From NCBI RefSeq assembly GCF_016461785.1, contig NZ_JAEMUH010000003.1, positions 228,449-292,448 on the forward strand: a stretch of 64,000 nucleotides of DNA. The letters run 5' to 3'. Source of the DNA: Marinomonas ostreistagni (lineage in GTDB: Bacteria > Pseudomonadota > Gammaproteobacteria > Pseudomonadales > Marinomonadaceae). Shown here in pieces: positions 56,153 to 64,000 of the stretch. Position 1 is the stretch's first letter. Every line of letters starts with the position of its first letter. The translations under genes and the position numbers were made by a program. The notes under the pieces are model-generated. The model did no database searches. It saw only the letters and a program-made list of their open reading frames with translations, and was not told where the DNA came from.

Positions 56153-56577
56153 TCGTTGTAAATTTCATCCTTGTTGTAATCCACTTCATCATTCGAGCGA
56201 TACTCATCGCTGTCTTCGATGTATGACTCCTCATCCGGCTCAATGACTAAATCGTCTACTTGCACCGTTTCAGTGTCGTTAGGTTCTTTAGACTCTTTTT
56301 TTGGGGAAGATGTCTCGGTTTTTGGTGGTGTTTTCTTAGTCGCTTTTTTGCGCTTATTCCCTAAGGCTTCAAGCACATCCTCTTTGTTTTCCGCTAAGTA
56401 CATTGCTAACTGAGCAATGTCATTGGCATCGGATAAGGTCCCGCTTTCTTGTAATAGGTCCTCTAGGTTTTCAGCCGTCTCCAGCAGTTTGTCATAATGG
56501 TCTGCTTCTGCTTTTGAGGAGAAGGTCATCTTTTCAACACCGTTTCGTTCAACAACATACTTAATTACGACAGGCAT
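56137..56577 (-). CDS. yebG: YebG-family SOS protein
   Basis: A 146-aa protein. Its first 60 residues closely match E. coli YebG, a small DNA-damage-inducible protein: VIKYVVERNGVEKMTFSS, EADHYDKLLETAENL. A lysine-rich linker (KRKKATKKTPPK) and a strongly acidic tail of about 60 residues rich in Asp/Glu follow. That makes it longer than E. coli YebG (96 aa). I start at 56577 because GAGGTG stands before this ATG. A perfect LexA box lies 23 bases upstream, which supports SOS control. Confidence 0.9.
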   Translation of the reverse strand: MPVVIKYVVERNGVEKMTFSSKAEADHYDKLLETAENLEDLLQESGTLSDANDIAQLAMYLAENKEDVLEALGNKRKKATKKTPPKTETSSPKKESKEPNDTETVQVDDLVIEPDEESYIEDSDEYRSNDEVDYNKDEIYNESDAA

Positions 56578-56597
56578 AAATCGCACCTCTTTTAAAA

Positions 56598-56617
56598 TAC
56601 TGTATAAAAATACAGTA
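56598..56617 (-). promoter_or_regulatory. LexA (SOS) box of yebG
   Basis: TACTGTATAAAAATACAGTA fits CTGT-N8-ACAG, and the outer 7 bases on each side are perfectly inverted. It is just upstream of the yebG start. Confidence 0.92.
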
Positions 56618-56701
56618 TTTATTTTTGTCTTGTCCAGCTTTTTATTTGGCTAACCGCAGAGGGATTGGTAAAGTTGCGCCTCGTTAATAAGGTTAATAGT
56701 T

Positions 56702-57556
56702 ATGTCTGATTTTAAATGGCCAGATGTCGATACGGCATTTTTGACAGAAAATTTTGAGTATTTAGCGACGCTGTTGTGGTTGGTCGCTATTTTTGTGATC
56801 CGCCATTTTGTAAAACGCGCGTTAAGAGCGAATGAAAAGCAGGACGTAGATCGTAAACGTCGACGTTTAAATACCGTTGATAATGTCTTTAATTTTGTGT
56901 CGTTTGTCGGTTTGATACTGATTTGGGCAACAGAGTTGCAGAACATTGCGATCTCCATTGCGGCTTTCATGGTGGCGTTAGTGATCGCCACGAAAGAGTT
57001 TATTTCCTGTATTGTGGGGGCCCTTTATAAAGCCAGTACGCGTCCTTATCAAGTGGGTGACTGGGTTCGAATAGGTAACTTTGAAGGGGAAGTAACAGAC
57101 AGTGATTGGCTCTCTACAACGCTCTTTGAAGTCGACTTTAAAGGCGGAAGTTATGCCTACACTGGGCGAACGACTATTGTGCCTAATAGTGTGTTACTTA
57201 CCAATTTTGTTCAGAACTTGAACTATATGCGTCGTTACGTAGAGCATAGTTTTTCGATTTCTAGACTCACTGATGACGTAAATCTGTTTGAAATTAAAGA
57301 GCCCATTCTGGCTAAAATACGTGAGTACAGTGAACACTTTCATGAAGTCGCTATTCGTTATAACAGTTTGATAGAGAAAAGGCTGGATATAAAAATTGCA
57401 GGCCCAGAGCCCTCGGTACGAGTACAAACGACGATAGAAGGTTACAACGTGTTTACGGTGTCGTTATTCTGCCCAACAGAAGAAGCGGCAGAAATTGAGC
57501 AAAAAGTCACGGAAGATTTTATGCGTATTTGGTATGAAAAGAAGCGTCAGCTGTAG
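56702..57556 (+). CDS. MscS-family mechanosensitive channel
   Basis: A 284-aa small-conductance channel with two or three helices. The pore helix region reads AISIAAFMVALVIATKEFISCIVGA, quoted in parts: IAAFMVALVIATKEF. The following beta domain has RPYQVGDWVRIGNFEGEV and RTTIVPNSVLLTNFV, the MscS signature. It probably relieves osmotic stress at the inner membrane. A DUF1439 lipoprotein gene begins 12 bases later. Confidence 0.9.
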   Translation: MSDFKWPDVDTAFLTENFEYLATLLWLVAIFVIRHFVKRALRANEKQDVDRKRRRLNTVDNVFNFVSFVGLILIWATELQNIAISIAAFMVALVIATKEFISCIVGALYKASTRPYQVGDWVRIGNFEGEVTDSDWLSTTLFEVDFKGGSYAYTGRTTIVPNSVLLTNFVQNLNYMRRYVEHSFSISRLTDDVNLFEIKEPILAKIREYSEHFHEVAIRYNSLIEKRLDIKIAGPEPSVRVQTTIEGYNVFTVSLFCPTEEAAEIEQKVTEDFMRIWYEKKRQL

Positions 57557-57568
57557 GAGGCGCATACA

Positions 57569-58153
57569 ATGTTAAAGCGTAACGTGTTTTGGCTATTGAG
57601 TTTGGTTTCGGCGCTGTTTCTAACCGGTTGTACAGACATGAGTGTGTCTGAGCAAGAGTTAAATCAAGAAGTAACTCAGCGATTGAAAACGACTCAACCT
57701 GATGTGATTCAACTAACACTTGAAGAGTCGACATTGAATCTGGATTTACTGATCAAAAATGCGGATATCGACTTAACACAACGCGATGGCGGATTGGTCA
57801 TGGTGGACCTGAAAACAGATATTCGAGGCGTTCTTAATGTGTTTGGTCAGGATATGACAATGACGGCTCAGCTAGACCCATCTTTTGAGTCTGGTCTTCG
57901 TATAGAAGAAGATCGTGTGTATCTGGTAGGCGCTAAACTCACACAAGTATCTGTGCAAGGCTCAAGTATAAGTGACCAAATGTTGCGTAATACACTGGGA
58001 TCACTGCATGATGAGTTCGAAAGTGCTTTGGCTCGTTATTTTGATACTCACCCTGTTTATGTTTTAAACCATTCTGCAATGGAAAAAGCCGCCGCAAAAA
58101 TGGTGAAAGATATTGTCATTACCGATGATAGTATTGAGTTCATGATCTTTTAA
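57569..58153 (+). CDS. DUF1439 lipoprotein (YceB-like)
   Basis: A 194-aa exported lipoprotein with lipobox LFLTGC (acylated Cys about residue 21). The mature part has the DUF1439 pattern with long beta strands (DVIQLTLEESTLNLDL, VYLVGAKLTQVSVQG). YceB-like proteins are envelope lipoproteins of unknown role with a tubular lipid-binding fold. It is coupled to the MscS gene by 12 bases and precedes the SlyD-type gene by 58. Confidence 0.87.
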   Translation: MLKRNVFWLLSLVSALFLTGCTDMSVSEQELNQEVTQRLKTTQPDVIQLTLEESTLNLDLLIKNADIDLTQRDGGLVMVDLKTDIRGVLNVFGQDMTMTAQLDPSFESGLRIEEDRVYLVGAKLTQVSVQGSSISDQMLRNTLGSLHDEFESALARYFDTHPVYVLNHSAMEKAAAKMVKDIVITDDSIEFMIF

Positions 58154-58211
58154 TTTATTTAAGTTTGCTAACCAAAAGTCTTAGCAAACTCTGTTTACAC
58201 GAGGAAAACCT

Positions 58212-58691
58212 ATGTCTATTTCAGACAACACAGTTGTGCAGTTTCACTACACTCTACGTGAAGGCGACACGTTAATCGAAACGTCTGCAGGAAGTGAGCC
58301 TTTGGCTTACTTACACGGCCACGGCAACATTATCCCTGGTTTGGAAAAGGCGATGGTTGGCAAAGCGGCGGGTGATGAGTTTGATGTAACAGTACCTTGT
58401 TCAGAAGGCTACGGTGAGCGTCAAGACGACAAAACTCAGCAGATCCCAGTAAAGCATTTGCAAGGCGCTAAAAAGTGGAAGCCTGGCATGGTGGCAACGG
58501 TTCGCACCGATCAAGGTCTACGCCAAGTAACGATCGTAAAAGCAGGCCTGAAGCATGCGACAGTGGACTTAAACCATCCTCTTGCTGGCAAAGAGCTAAC
58601 CTTCTCAGTGCAAATTCTTGAGACGCGTGACGCAACAGAAGAAGAAGTTGCACACGGTCATGCGCACGGTGTTGGTGGTCATCACCACTAA
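58212..58691 (+). CDS. slyD: FKBP-type peptidyl-prolyl isomerase (SlyD-like)
   Basis: A 159-aa isomerase and chaperone with the SlyD layout: FKBP halves flanking an inserted-flap (IF) domain. The N-terminus VVQFHYTLREGDTLIETS and GHGNIIPGLEKAMVG are typical. The C-terminus GHAHGVGGHHH is a short histidine-rich tail that may bind nickel, shorter than in E. coli SlyD. It folds and metallates cytoplasmic proteins. FkpB-like identity is an alternative. Confidence 0.88.
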   Translation: MSISDNTVVQFHYTLREGDTLIETSAGSEPLAYLHGHGNIIPGLEKAMVGKAAGDEFDVTVPCSEGYGERQDDKTQQIPVKHLQGAKKWKPGMVATVRTDQGLRQVTIVKAGLKHATVDLNHPLAGKELTFSVQILETRDATEEEVAHGHAHGVGGHHH

Positions 58692-58699
58692 GATTTTTC

Positions 58700-58725
58700 C
58701 AGCTGCCGTTGCTAGACGGCAGCTG
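58700..58725 (+). terminator. Terminator-like hairpin after slyD
   Basis: A perfect 10-base stem CAGCTGCCGT / ACGGCAGCTG with a 6-base loop, 9 bases past the stop. The following sequence is pyrimidine-rich, but not a clean T run. Confidence 0.75.
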
Positions 58726-58879
58726 TCTCTTTCCGCTCTCTTATTTCTCTTTGTTTTCCCCAATTTTTTCTGTTCTTTTATTCCAAACAAAAGCTACTTT
58801 ATCTTTACTAAAACTTTATCCGTTTCGCTATCGCGTGCCAGTACAGTGTTTCAGTATTGCCGACGATCAAGACTTGAAA

Positions 58880-58945
58880 TTAAATGAGAATCATTACTTG
58901 ACAATGTTGGTGTCTGGTGTTTAATTGATAACTGTTATCATTTGC
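58880..58945 (+). promoter_or_regulatory. Promoter with two Fur boxes, orfX-fumC
   Basis: TTGACA (58898-58903), a 17-base spacer and TTAATT (58921-58926) form a promoter. Two Fur-like sites overlap its edges: TTAAATGAGAATCATTACT (58880-58898) and GATAACTGTTATCATTTGC (58927-58945), each matching 13 of 19 positions of the GATAATGATAATCATTATC consensus by eye. Iron repression of the operon is expected. Confidence 0.8.
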
Positions 58946-58962
58946 ATCAAGGGGCTTGAGCT

Positions 58963-59331
58963 ATGACGAATCACATTGTTCCGTTTTCGGTAATTGAGCA
59001 GACTATAAAACGTGGTGTGGCGTCAGATTCACCAAATGTTTTGTATCATTATTTAGACACCAGTGAGGCTTATGCTGAGCAGCTGGGTATCTCTGAATCT
59101 TACAATCTATACAAGCGTGTCTATCAAGTTCTGCTTGAGACAGTGTGCGATGCAGCAGTACCAATGCACTGGCGCGAGCTTTGTCTAAATGCGATCAATC
59201 GCCCTTTGTTGCAGTTGAAGCGTTTTGTGATTACCGACCAAGACGCCGTTGAATACTTTCGGTTAGAACATGAATTGCGAGCATTGAGCCATTATTTCAT
59301 GGCGGGGATGCCGTTTGGAGTGAAGCAATGA
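58963..59331 (+). CDS. OrfX-like protein beside iron-regulated fumarase
   Basis: A 122-aa, probably helical cytoplasmic protein without signal peptide or motifs I can assign (NLYKRVYQVLLETV, EYFRLEHELRALSHYF). Its stop overlaps the fumC start by 4 bases. In Pseudomonas aeruginosa a small gene, orfX, accompanies Fur-repressed fumC and sodA. This one occupies a similar place and is probably the counterpart. The start uses GGGGC about 10 bases upstream. Confidence 0.75.
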   Translation: MTNHIVPFSVIEQTIKRGVASDSPNVLYHYLDTSEAYAEQLGISESYNLYKRVYQVLLETVCDAAVPMHWRELCLNAINRPLLQLKRFVITDQDAVEYFRLEHELRALSHYFMAGMPFGVKQ

Positions 59332-60704
59332 AAACTCGAATTGAAGCCGACAGCATGGGCCAACTAGAGGTCCCTGAAGACGCTTTATACGGTGCGCAGA
59401 CACAGCGTGCGATCAATAATTTTCCTATCAGTGGCCAGCCTCTGCCTGAGTCTTTTATTCGCGCCTTGATTCAGTTGAAACAAGCCGCAGCGAGAGCCAA
59501 TCAATCATTGGATTGTATTAGTTCAGACATGGCATCAGCCATTGATGGCGCTTGTTCAGAGTTACTAGAGTCATCCGATTTGATGACACATTTTCCTGTC
59601 GATGTTTTTCAGACAGGCTCGGGCACCAGTTCAAATATGAATGCCAATGAGGTGATTGCCACATTAGCGACGGCGAAATTGAATGACAAGGTCGGCGCGA
59701 ACGACCATGTGAACTTTGGCCAAAGCAGTAACGACATTATCCCAAGCGCGATCCATGTCAGCGCAGCCATTGAGGTGACTAAGCGATTGATCCCTGCGCT
59801 TGAGCACCTGACGCAAACCGTGCGCGAGAAAGGGCAGTCACTTCAGGGCTATACCAAAACGGGACGTACCCACTTGATGGATGCCATGCCTGTGCGTTTG
59901 GATCAAACCTTCAATGGTTGGGCGGCGCAACTGCAAGATAATATCGATAACTTGAAAGCCATCCTGCCTAAAGTGACCAAACTTGCTCAAGGTGGCACGG
60001 CGGTAGGAACCGGTATCAATGCTCACCCTGAATTTTCAGGCAAGATCTGCCAAGAGTTATCAGCTCTGACTAACGTTACCTTTGCACCGGGTGACGACTT
60101 TTTTGCACTGATCGGCTCGCAAGACACCGCTGTCGCATTGTCTGGAATCCTTAAAGCAACGGCAGTGACTTACATGAAGATCGCTAACGATCTACGTTGG
60201 ATGAACTCAGGACCATTGGCGGGGCTAGGCGAGATTACTCTAGAGGCTCTACAGCCAGGCTCTTCGATCATGCCAGGTAAAGTTAACCCCGTGATTCCAG
60301 AAGCCACAGCGATGGTTGCGGCACAAGTGATTGGCAACGATGCAGCCATTACCATTGGTGGCCAATCCGGAAACTTCGAGTTAAACGTCATGCTTCCTGT
60401 GATCGCTAGTAACTTGCTAAACAGCATTCAACTTTTGAGCAACAGTGGTCATCTATTGGCGGACAAAGCCATTGCCACGTTAACGGTTAATGAAGACAAG
60501 CTGAACGAAGCATTGGCGAAAAACCCAATACTAGTGACAGCATTGAATCCGATTATTGGTTATCTAAAAGCCGCAGAGATCGCGAAAAAAGCGTACAAGG
60601 AAAAACGCCCAGTGATTGATGTGGCGGCAGAAGAAACCGACTTAACGCGTGAAGAGCTGGAAACCTTGCTGGATCCTGCGAAGTTAACCAAAGGCGGTTT
60701 ATAG
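59328..60704 (+). CDS. fumC: Class II fumarate hydratase
   Basis: An iron-independent fumarase of 458 aa, converting fumarate to malate in the TCA cycle when iron is scarce and iron-sulfur fumarases fail. Family motifs are VFQTGSGTSSNMNANEV, SSNDIIPSA, GRTHLMDAMPVRLDQ and the signature GSSIMPGKVNPVIPE. It is coupled to the small gene upstream and controlled by the Fur-boxed promoter. A terminator follows. Confidence 0.96.
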   Translation: MKTRIEADSMGQLEVPEDALYGAQTQRAINNFPISGQPLPESFIRALIQLKQAAARANQSLDCISSDMASAIDGACSELLESSDLMTHFPVDVFQTGSGTSSNMNANEVIATLATAKLNDKVGANDHVNFGQSSNDIIPSAIHVSAAIEVTKRLIPALEHLTQTVREKGQSLQGYTKTGRTHLMDAMPVRLDQTFNGWAAQLQDNIDNLKAILPKVTKLAQGGTAVGTGINAHPEFSGKICQELSALTNVTFAPGDDFFALIGSQDTAVALSGILKATAVTYMKIANDLRWMNSGPLAGLGEITLEALQPGSSIMPGKVNPVIPEATAMVAAQVIGNDAAITIGGQSGNFELNVMLPVIASNLLNSIQLLSNSGHLLADKAIATLTVNEDKLNEALAKNPILVTALNPIIGYLKAAEIAKKAYKEKRPVIDVAAEETDLTREELETLLDPAKLTKGGL

Positions 60705-60736
60705 TATTTGGAAGATTCATCAAGGACGATGAAGCA

Positions 60737-60775
60737 GGCTGGGATGGTACGCAAGCCACACCCCAGCCTTTTTTA
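60737..60775 (+). terminator. Terminator after fumC
   Basis: Stem GGCTGGG / CCCAGCC with a 17-base loop and a run of six Ts, about 30 bases past the fumC stop. Confidence 0.82.
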
Positions 60776-60811
60776 TTGGTTTCGCACAGTCTTAAATGAC
60801 AGGTGTCCGTT

Positions 60812-62161
60812 TTATGTCCAAGCTTTTCGTAGTGTTGGAGCAGAAAAGGACGCAATCAAATCCAGTGCTAAAATCGCCACCATGCCGATGGTTGCCATAG
60901 GGAAGAGCAGTGAGATGGGTAATAACATCCATACTGCATGCTTCCAGCGCTTTAGGTCTTTCGGTAATGGCGGTGCTGCCAGCGCTTTCGCAGGACGGCG
61001 TTTCCACCACATCACAACGCCAGACACACACAGCAGCATCACAGCCAAACAAAACAGCGTACAAGCGACTAAATTCCAGACACCAAACTGCCCCATATGT
61101 AAGGCAATGCCGAACGCCATCGACTTGGCAAACCAGTTGTAATCCATAAAGCCAACATCTGCGATCACTGAACCAGAGTAGCGATCATAATGCACGGTAC
61201 GGTCGTCCAAAGCATTATTGATATCACGACCCATAGTGCTCGCTGTTGCGGTGAAAACCCCCGCCTCGCCTTTCGGAAAATGCACTTGGAAACGAGTAAA
61301 GCCCATTGTTTTAGCATCCGCAACCACTCGGTCCAGCGTAATCGTATCTTGGCCAAAGACTGGCGCACCTGACTCCGGTAAAGGGGCTTGCTCAAGATTC
61401 CAAGGTACCTGTTTTAAACCTTTTACGTTCAGGTCTTCGTGGGTCAGCGTTGACGAGACATTCTTAGCGCTTTGTTCAACAGGGAAAGTGCTCCAAGCTT
61501 GTACCATCATGCCGCCCCAGACACTGGCCCAAGCCAGTCCAGAGATGCAGAAAAACAGCAAAATGACCGCGACCCAAACCCCCACAACACTGTGTAAATC
61601 GCGCCATAAACTGCGGCCTTTACCCTTAATACGTGTGGCAGCTTTCCATAGCGATTGGCCAGATTGAGGCCACCACATATACACACCAGTCAAAATAAGT
61701 AGGATCGTGAAGCTTACGGCAATTTCAATTAACCAATCACCAGTAAGGCCGATCATAAAGGTGCCATGGGCATCATCCGCCCAAACATACCAAGAGTCAG
61801 TAATGCTGATATCGCCACTGATTTGACCTGCGTATTGGTCAACAAACACAGAACGAGTGTCATCACCGACCGCTACCTGAAAGCGTGTCGCATCGGTTGC
61901 ATCATCGGAGACATACAAACGCTTAATAGTGCTATCTGGATATTGGTCAGCGACCAGCTGATAACGCTCTTCAAAGGGAATAGGGGAGTCAGTGACTTGC
62001 GAGACCTTGTACAAATCATCGTGCAACACCCGCTCGATGATCGGGTCAAAAATCATCACCAGGCCAGTAATAGCCAACATCATTAAAAATGGAACAACAT
62101 ACAAGCCAGCAAAAAAGTGCCAGCGCCAAACGGAACGGTAAAAGTCCTTCGTGCCAAACAT
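60812..62161 (-). CDS. PepSY-associated membrane protein
   Basis: A 449-aa inner-membrane protein with about four to five helices and PepSY-type periplasmic parts. The N-terminus FYRSVWRWHFFAGLYVVPFLMM and the later WRDLHSVVGVWVAVILLFFC and GIALHMGQFGVWNLVAC segments carry the conserved histidines of the family. Relatives such as PiuB lie near siderophore receptors and may act as reductases in iron uptake. It is next to the Fur-controlled fumC unit on the other strand. The role is inferred. Confidence 0.85.
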   Translation of the reverse strand: MFGTKDFYRSVWRWHFFAGLYVVPFLMMLAITGLVMIFDPIIERVLHDDLYKVSQVTDSPIPFEERYQLVADQYPDSTIKRLYVSDDATDATRFQVAVGDDTRSVFVDQYAGQISGDISITDSWYVWADDAHGTFMIGLTGDWLIEIAVSFTILLILTGVYMWWPQSGQSLWKAATRIKGKGRSLWRDLHSVVGVWVAVILLFFCISGLAWASVWGGMMVQAWSTFPVEQSAKNVSSTLTHEDLNVKGLKQVPWNLEQAPLPESGAPVFGQDTITLDRVVADAKTMGFTRFQVHFPKGEAGVFTATASTMGRDINNALDDRTVHYDRYSGSVIADVGFMDYNWFAKSMAFGIALHMGQFGVWNLVACTLFCLAVMLLCVSGVVMWWKRRPAKALAAPPLPKDLKRWKHAVWMLLPISLLFPMATIGMVAILALDLIASFSAPTLRKAWT

Positions 62162-62219
62162 TAGAAATCCTGCAACTAATCGGGCATAAAAATAAGATGC
62201 CCCAACAGTCGTCAGGGCA

Positions 62220-62603
62220 TCATGCTAGTTTTTGATCTTCACTGAACGCAGGATTAAAGGGTGGTGCACGAGCTTGAACGGAACGTGGGGTAGCCGCCAG
62301 CACTTCTATAGTCGGCGCGAAACTGTAATCAAACGCCTTTGAGGGAGCATGGAACGCCAACGTTGTTGTGGCGATGTCCATAAAGAAATGGGTACAAGGA
62401 CAAGAATGCGAACTGCTGTGTTGGCTCGCTTTGTCGTTATCTGAAGAGTCACCGCTGTAGACGTAATAACTTTCTACACCCAGCGTGGTACAGATCTCGA
62501 TCCGCTGTGCACCCGTTTGACCAATGCCATTTACTAGCGGTACAGCAAAGTACGCTAGCCAGCATAAAATCAAAAACAAATGAGAACGGCGTTTCACAGT
62601 CAA
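62220..62603 (-). CDS. DUF2946-like exported protein
   Basis: A 127-aa protein with an N-terminal hydrophobic segment (LFLILCWLAYFAVPLVNG), a His/Cys-rich middle (SQHSSSHSCPCTHFF) and a C-terminal RAPP motif (QARAPPFNPAF). This is the DUF2946 pattern, seen beside metal-uptake genes. The His/Cys stretch could bind copper or another metal. It lies 58 bases upstream of the PepSY gene on the same strand and may be in the same unit. Confidence 0.75.
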   Translation of the reverse strand: MTVKRRSHLFLILCWLAYFAVPLVNGIGQTGAQRIEICTTLGVESYYVYSGDSSDNDKASQHSSSHSCPCTHFFMDIATTTLAFHAPSKAFDYSFAPTIEVLAATPRSVQARAPPFNPAFSEDQKLA

Positions 62604-62698
62604 TACGAATCGATTTAATAAAAGTGGCGCAACTTTACGAAAGCTGAACTAAATGGGCAAGCAATAACTGAAAGGCACTTGCTGCAAATCAGCAGTCA

Positions 62699-62968
62699 TC
62701 AGTCCATCTCATCAAAGCGAATTTGAACTTTAGGCTGCTTCGGCTTCGGTGTCTCGGGCAGTTTCAACGGCTCAACGATCTTCTCCAGACCATTCACCTT
62801 AACCTCCAACGCCAACTGTAACCAACGGCCTAACTTACCCTCCGGCCAGCCTTTATGATTAAACCAAAGCAAATACTCCTCCGGCAGATCCACAATCAAC
62901 CGACCCTCATACTTACCAAACGGCATCTTCTGACGCGCAATATCCAGCAAATCCTGCTTCTCAATCAT
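62699..62968 (-). CDS. DUF3820-family protein
   Basis: An 89-aa cytoplasmic protein. The conserved stretch MPFGKYEGRLIVDLPEEYLLWF, with its K-x-G signature, identifies the DUF3820 family, part of which is annotated as quorum-sensing-regulated virulence factors. A proline/lysine-rich tail follows (PETPKPKQPKV). I start at 62968 because GGGAGG lies upstream. The TTG two codons earlier is less likely. Confidence 0.87.
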   Translation of the reverse strand: MIEKQDLLDIARQKMPFGKYEGRLIVDLPEEYLLWFNHKGWPEGKLGRWLQLALEVKVNGLEKIVEPLKLPETPKPKQPKVQIRFDEMD

Positions 62969-63022
62969 AACCAACTACCTCCCAAAACAAGCCCCGCATA
63001 CTACCACATCTATCCCTTGTAC

Positions 63023-63299
63023 GACCTCGCTGCGCGAGGGAAAAAACTCTGTGTTAACCGGTTCCGCTCGGAGATTATCTATATTTGTAGGACCTCGGTC
63101 CCCGAGGGACCAGCCTGCAAACTAGGTAATCTTGCTAGGATGCCAACGATCAGCTTCGGTACTTACCAACCGCTTTGCAGGCACTATCCCATGCAATTCA
63201 ATTCAATTCAATTCGCTTGCGCAATCCTCGTGTCTCGGCCACGTCAGCGCGAATCAAACACATGGGATACTGCAAACAAGCCCGCGAGTTCTCCTATAG
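63023..63299. repeat. Hairpin-rich tandem repeat, copy 1
   Basis: The unit contains the hairpins CCTCGC-TGC-GCGAGG and CCTCGG-TCC-CCGAGG, an inverted pair GCCTGCAAA (63113-63121) / TTTGCAGGC (63174-63182), and an outer pair CCCATG / CATGGG (63188 and 63261). It also has four iterations of ATTCA near 63195-63212. Four anchor points line up with copy 2 at a constant spacing of 277 bases. Confidence 0.85.
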
Positions 63300-63567
63300 G
63301 ACCTCGCTGTGCGAGGGAAACGATCTCGTACGAGCCGACTCCGTTCGGCGATTATCTATATTTTTAGGACCTCGGTTCCCGAGGGATCAATCTGCAAACT
63401 AGGCAATCTTTCTAGGATGCCAACGATCAGCTTCGTCGCTTCCCAACTGCTTTGCAGGCACTATCCCATGCAATTCAATTTGCTTGCGCACATCTCCGGT
63501 CGTTCCTCCCTTCGATCGTCAGCGCAAATTAAACGCATGGGATATCGCTAATAAGCTCGCAAACTCT
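63300..63567. repeat. Hairpin-rich tandem repeat, copy 2
   Basis: This copy matches copy 1 with scattered substitutions that keep the stems paired, and has fewer ATTCA iterations (two, about 10 bases shorter). Its outer arms TATCCCATGC (63462-63471) and GCATGGGATA (63535-63544) are perfect complements. A partial third copy, CTCGTACGAG to CGGCGAT, follows at 63566-63594. Confidence 0.85.
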
Positions 63568-63720
63568 CGTACGAGCCGTCTCCGTTCGGCGATAGGTTTT
63601 TTCTCTTTTATAAGAGGGCTTTTGCAGCCCGATCTAGCCTTGGACTCGTAGCACACTGTGTAGAGGGTTCGTAAAAGGGGTGGGGTTATCGCATGCTCCT
63701 AGTGGATATATTGTCTGCAT

Positions 63721-63736
63721 CTGTATAAATATACAG
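63721..63736. promoter_or_regulatory. LexA-type box with no adjacent gene
   Basis: CTGTATAAATATACAG fits CTGT-N8-ACAG exactly and is nearly fully palindromic. No gene starts nearby on either strand inside the window, so it may control a gene beyond the right edge or a small RNA. Confidence 0.7.
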
Positions 63737-64000
63737 TTTATTTTTACATCAGCAAGTTGGATGTCTGTTTTCATGACCTGAATGCTATTCAGTTTCTCGC
63801 CTTGTCATAGATGCGTCAGCGAAAGTGTATTAAGATCAATAACTAACCAATGACGCAGCCAGAATAACGTGCTGTGGACAAATGATATAACGCGCATGCT
63901 CGATTTTGTGTCTTAAGTTGTGATTGGATAAATCTAAAAAGTGTTGTTAAAACAGATTGTTAGAGGGAATTATTTAGGTTCTCTGGCACTGCGTAAACGA

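Larger units (their letters stand above)
62975..64000. other. Gene-poor region with tandem hairpin repeats
   Basis: About 1 kb without a convincing gene. Apparent reading frames lie in the repeats and run through hairpins, so I do not treat them as genes. The region has two near-identical 277-base repeat units, a partial third (63566-63594), a hairpin GGGCT/AGCCC after an AT-rich stretch near 63621, and a LexA-type box at 63721. The part from 63737 to the window end has no clear start codon with a ribosome site. Confidence 0.7.

Noticed and set aside
62855..63551. Several 75-170-aa reading frames in the right-hand repeat region
   Set aside because: They run through hairpin repeats, shift frame between repeat copies and have no ribosome sites, so they are chance frames.
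63023..63594. CRISPR array
   Set aside because: The repeats are about 277 bases long and adjacent, without short repeats and unique spacers, and no cas genes are seen.
63023..63599. Insertion sequence
   Set aside because: No transposase frame, no clear terminal inverted repeats at the ends of the array and no target duplication could be seen.

Overview
The window looks like a chromosomal segment of a marine gammaproteobacterium, most probably Marinomonas or a close Oceanospirillales relative. This is inferred from gene content (GbdR-type control of sarcosine oxidase, a TRAP-linked aromatic-acid cluster, many c-di-GMP proteins, a Fur-type fumC operon) and moderate G+C, not from a database match. 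No phage, integrase, transposase or CRISPR array was seen.

Region 1 (1-2.2 kb) holds vanAB, the vanillate O-demethylase, behind a VanR-like operator. Two small TM2-domain genes (2.4-2.9 kb) follow, then trpGDC with an OsmC-family gene (3.3-6.2 kb). Region 2 (6.3-15.6 kb) is the lower part of glycine betaine/choline catabolism: a GbdR-like regulator divergent from soxBDAG, purU and an L-serine ammonia-lyase. A short relic of the glyA C-terminus lies where glyA would be expected, just upstream of soxB.

Region 3 (15.7-31.2 kb) is the most coherent catabolic system. It has a MarR regulator, a TRAP uptake system (DctPQM), a CoA-transferase and thiolase, then enoyl-CoA hydratase, short-chain dehydrogenase, acyl-CoA dehydrogenase, a feruloyl-CoA-synthetase-like ligase, both ETF subunits and ETF-quinone oxidoreductase. 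Together these would import a phenylpropanoid-like acid, activate it with CoA, shorten its side chain by beta-oxidation and pass electrons to the quinone pool. The vanAB genes could then take the vanillate made from ferulate. The substrate is inferred.

Region 4 (31.2-45.3 kb) has an AGE-family sugar epimerase/isomerase and several signalling genes: an MHYT hybrid kinase, an HD-GYP response regulator, a GAF/PAS diguanylate cyclase, and a DUF4394-cupredoxin-GGDEF/EAL operon. A tRNA-Arg(CCG), a small cytochrome c and a GST-family gene are also here. Region 5 (45.4-54.3 kb) holds an MFS transporter, aroQ, a chemoreceptor broken by an in-frame TGA, a PcaQ-like LysR regulator with an AEC permease, pepQ and a second GGDEF/EAL protein.

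Region 6 (54.3-63.0 kb) carries a membrane SRPBCC-GyrI fusion, cytochrome b561, SOS-controlled yebG, an MscS channel, a DUF1439 lipoprotein, a SlyD-like isomerase, a Fur-boxed orfX-fumC operon, a PepSY membrane protein, and DUF2946 and DUF3820 proteins. The last kilobase is gene-poor. It contains a tandem 277-bp hairpin-rich repeat and a LexA-type box with no visible gene beside it.
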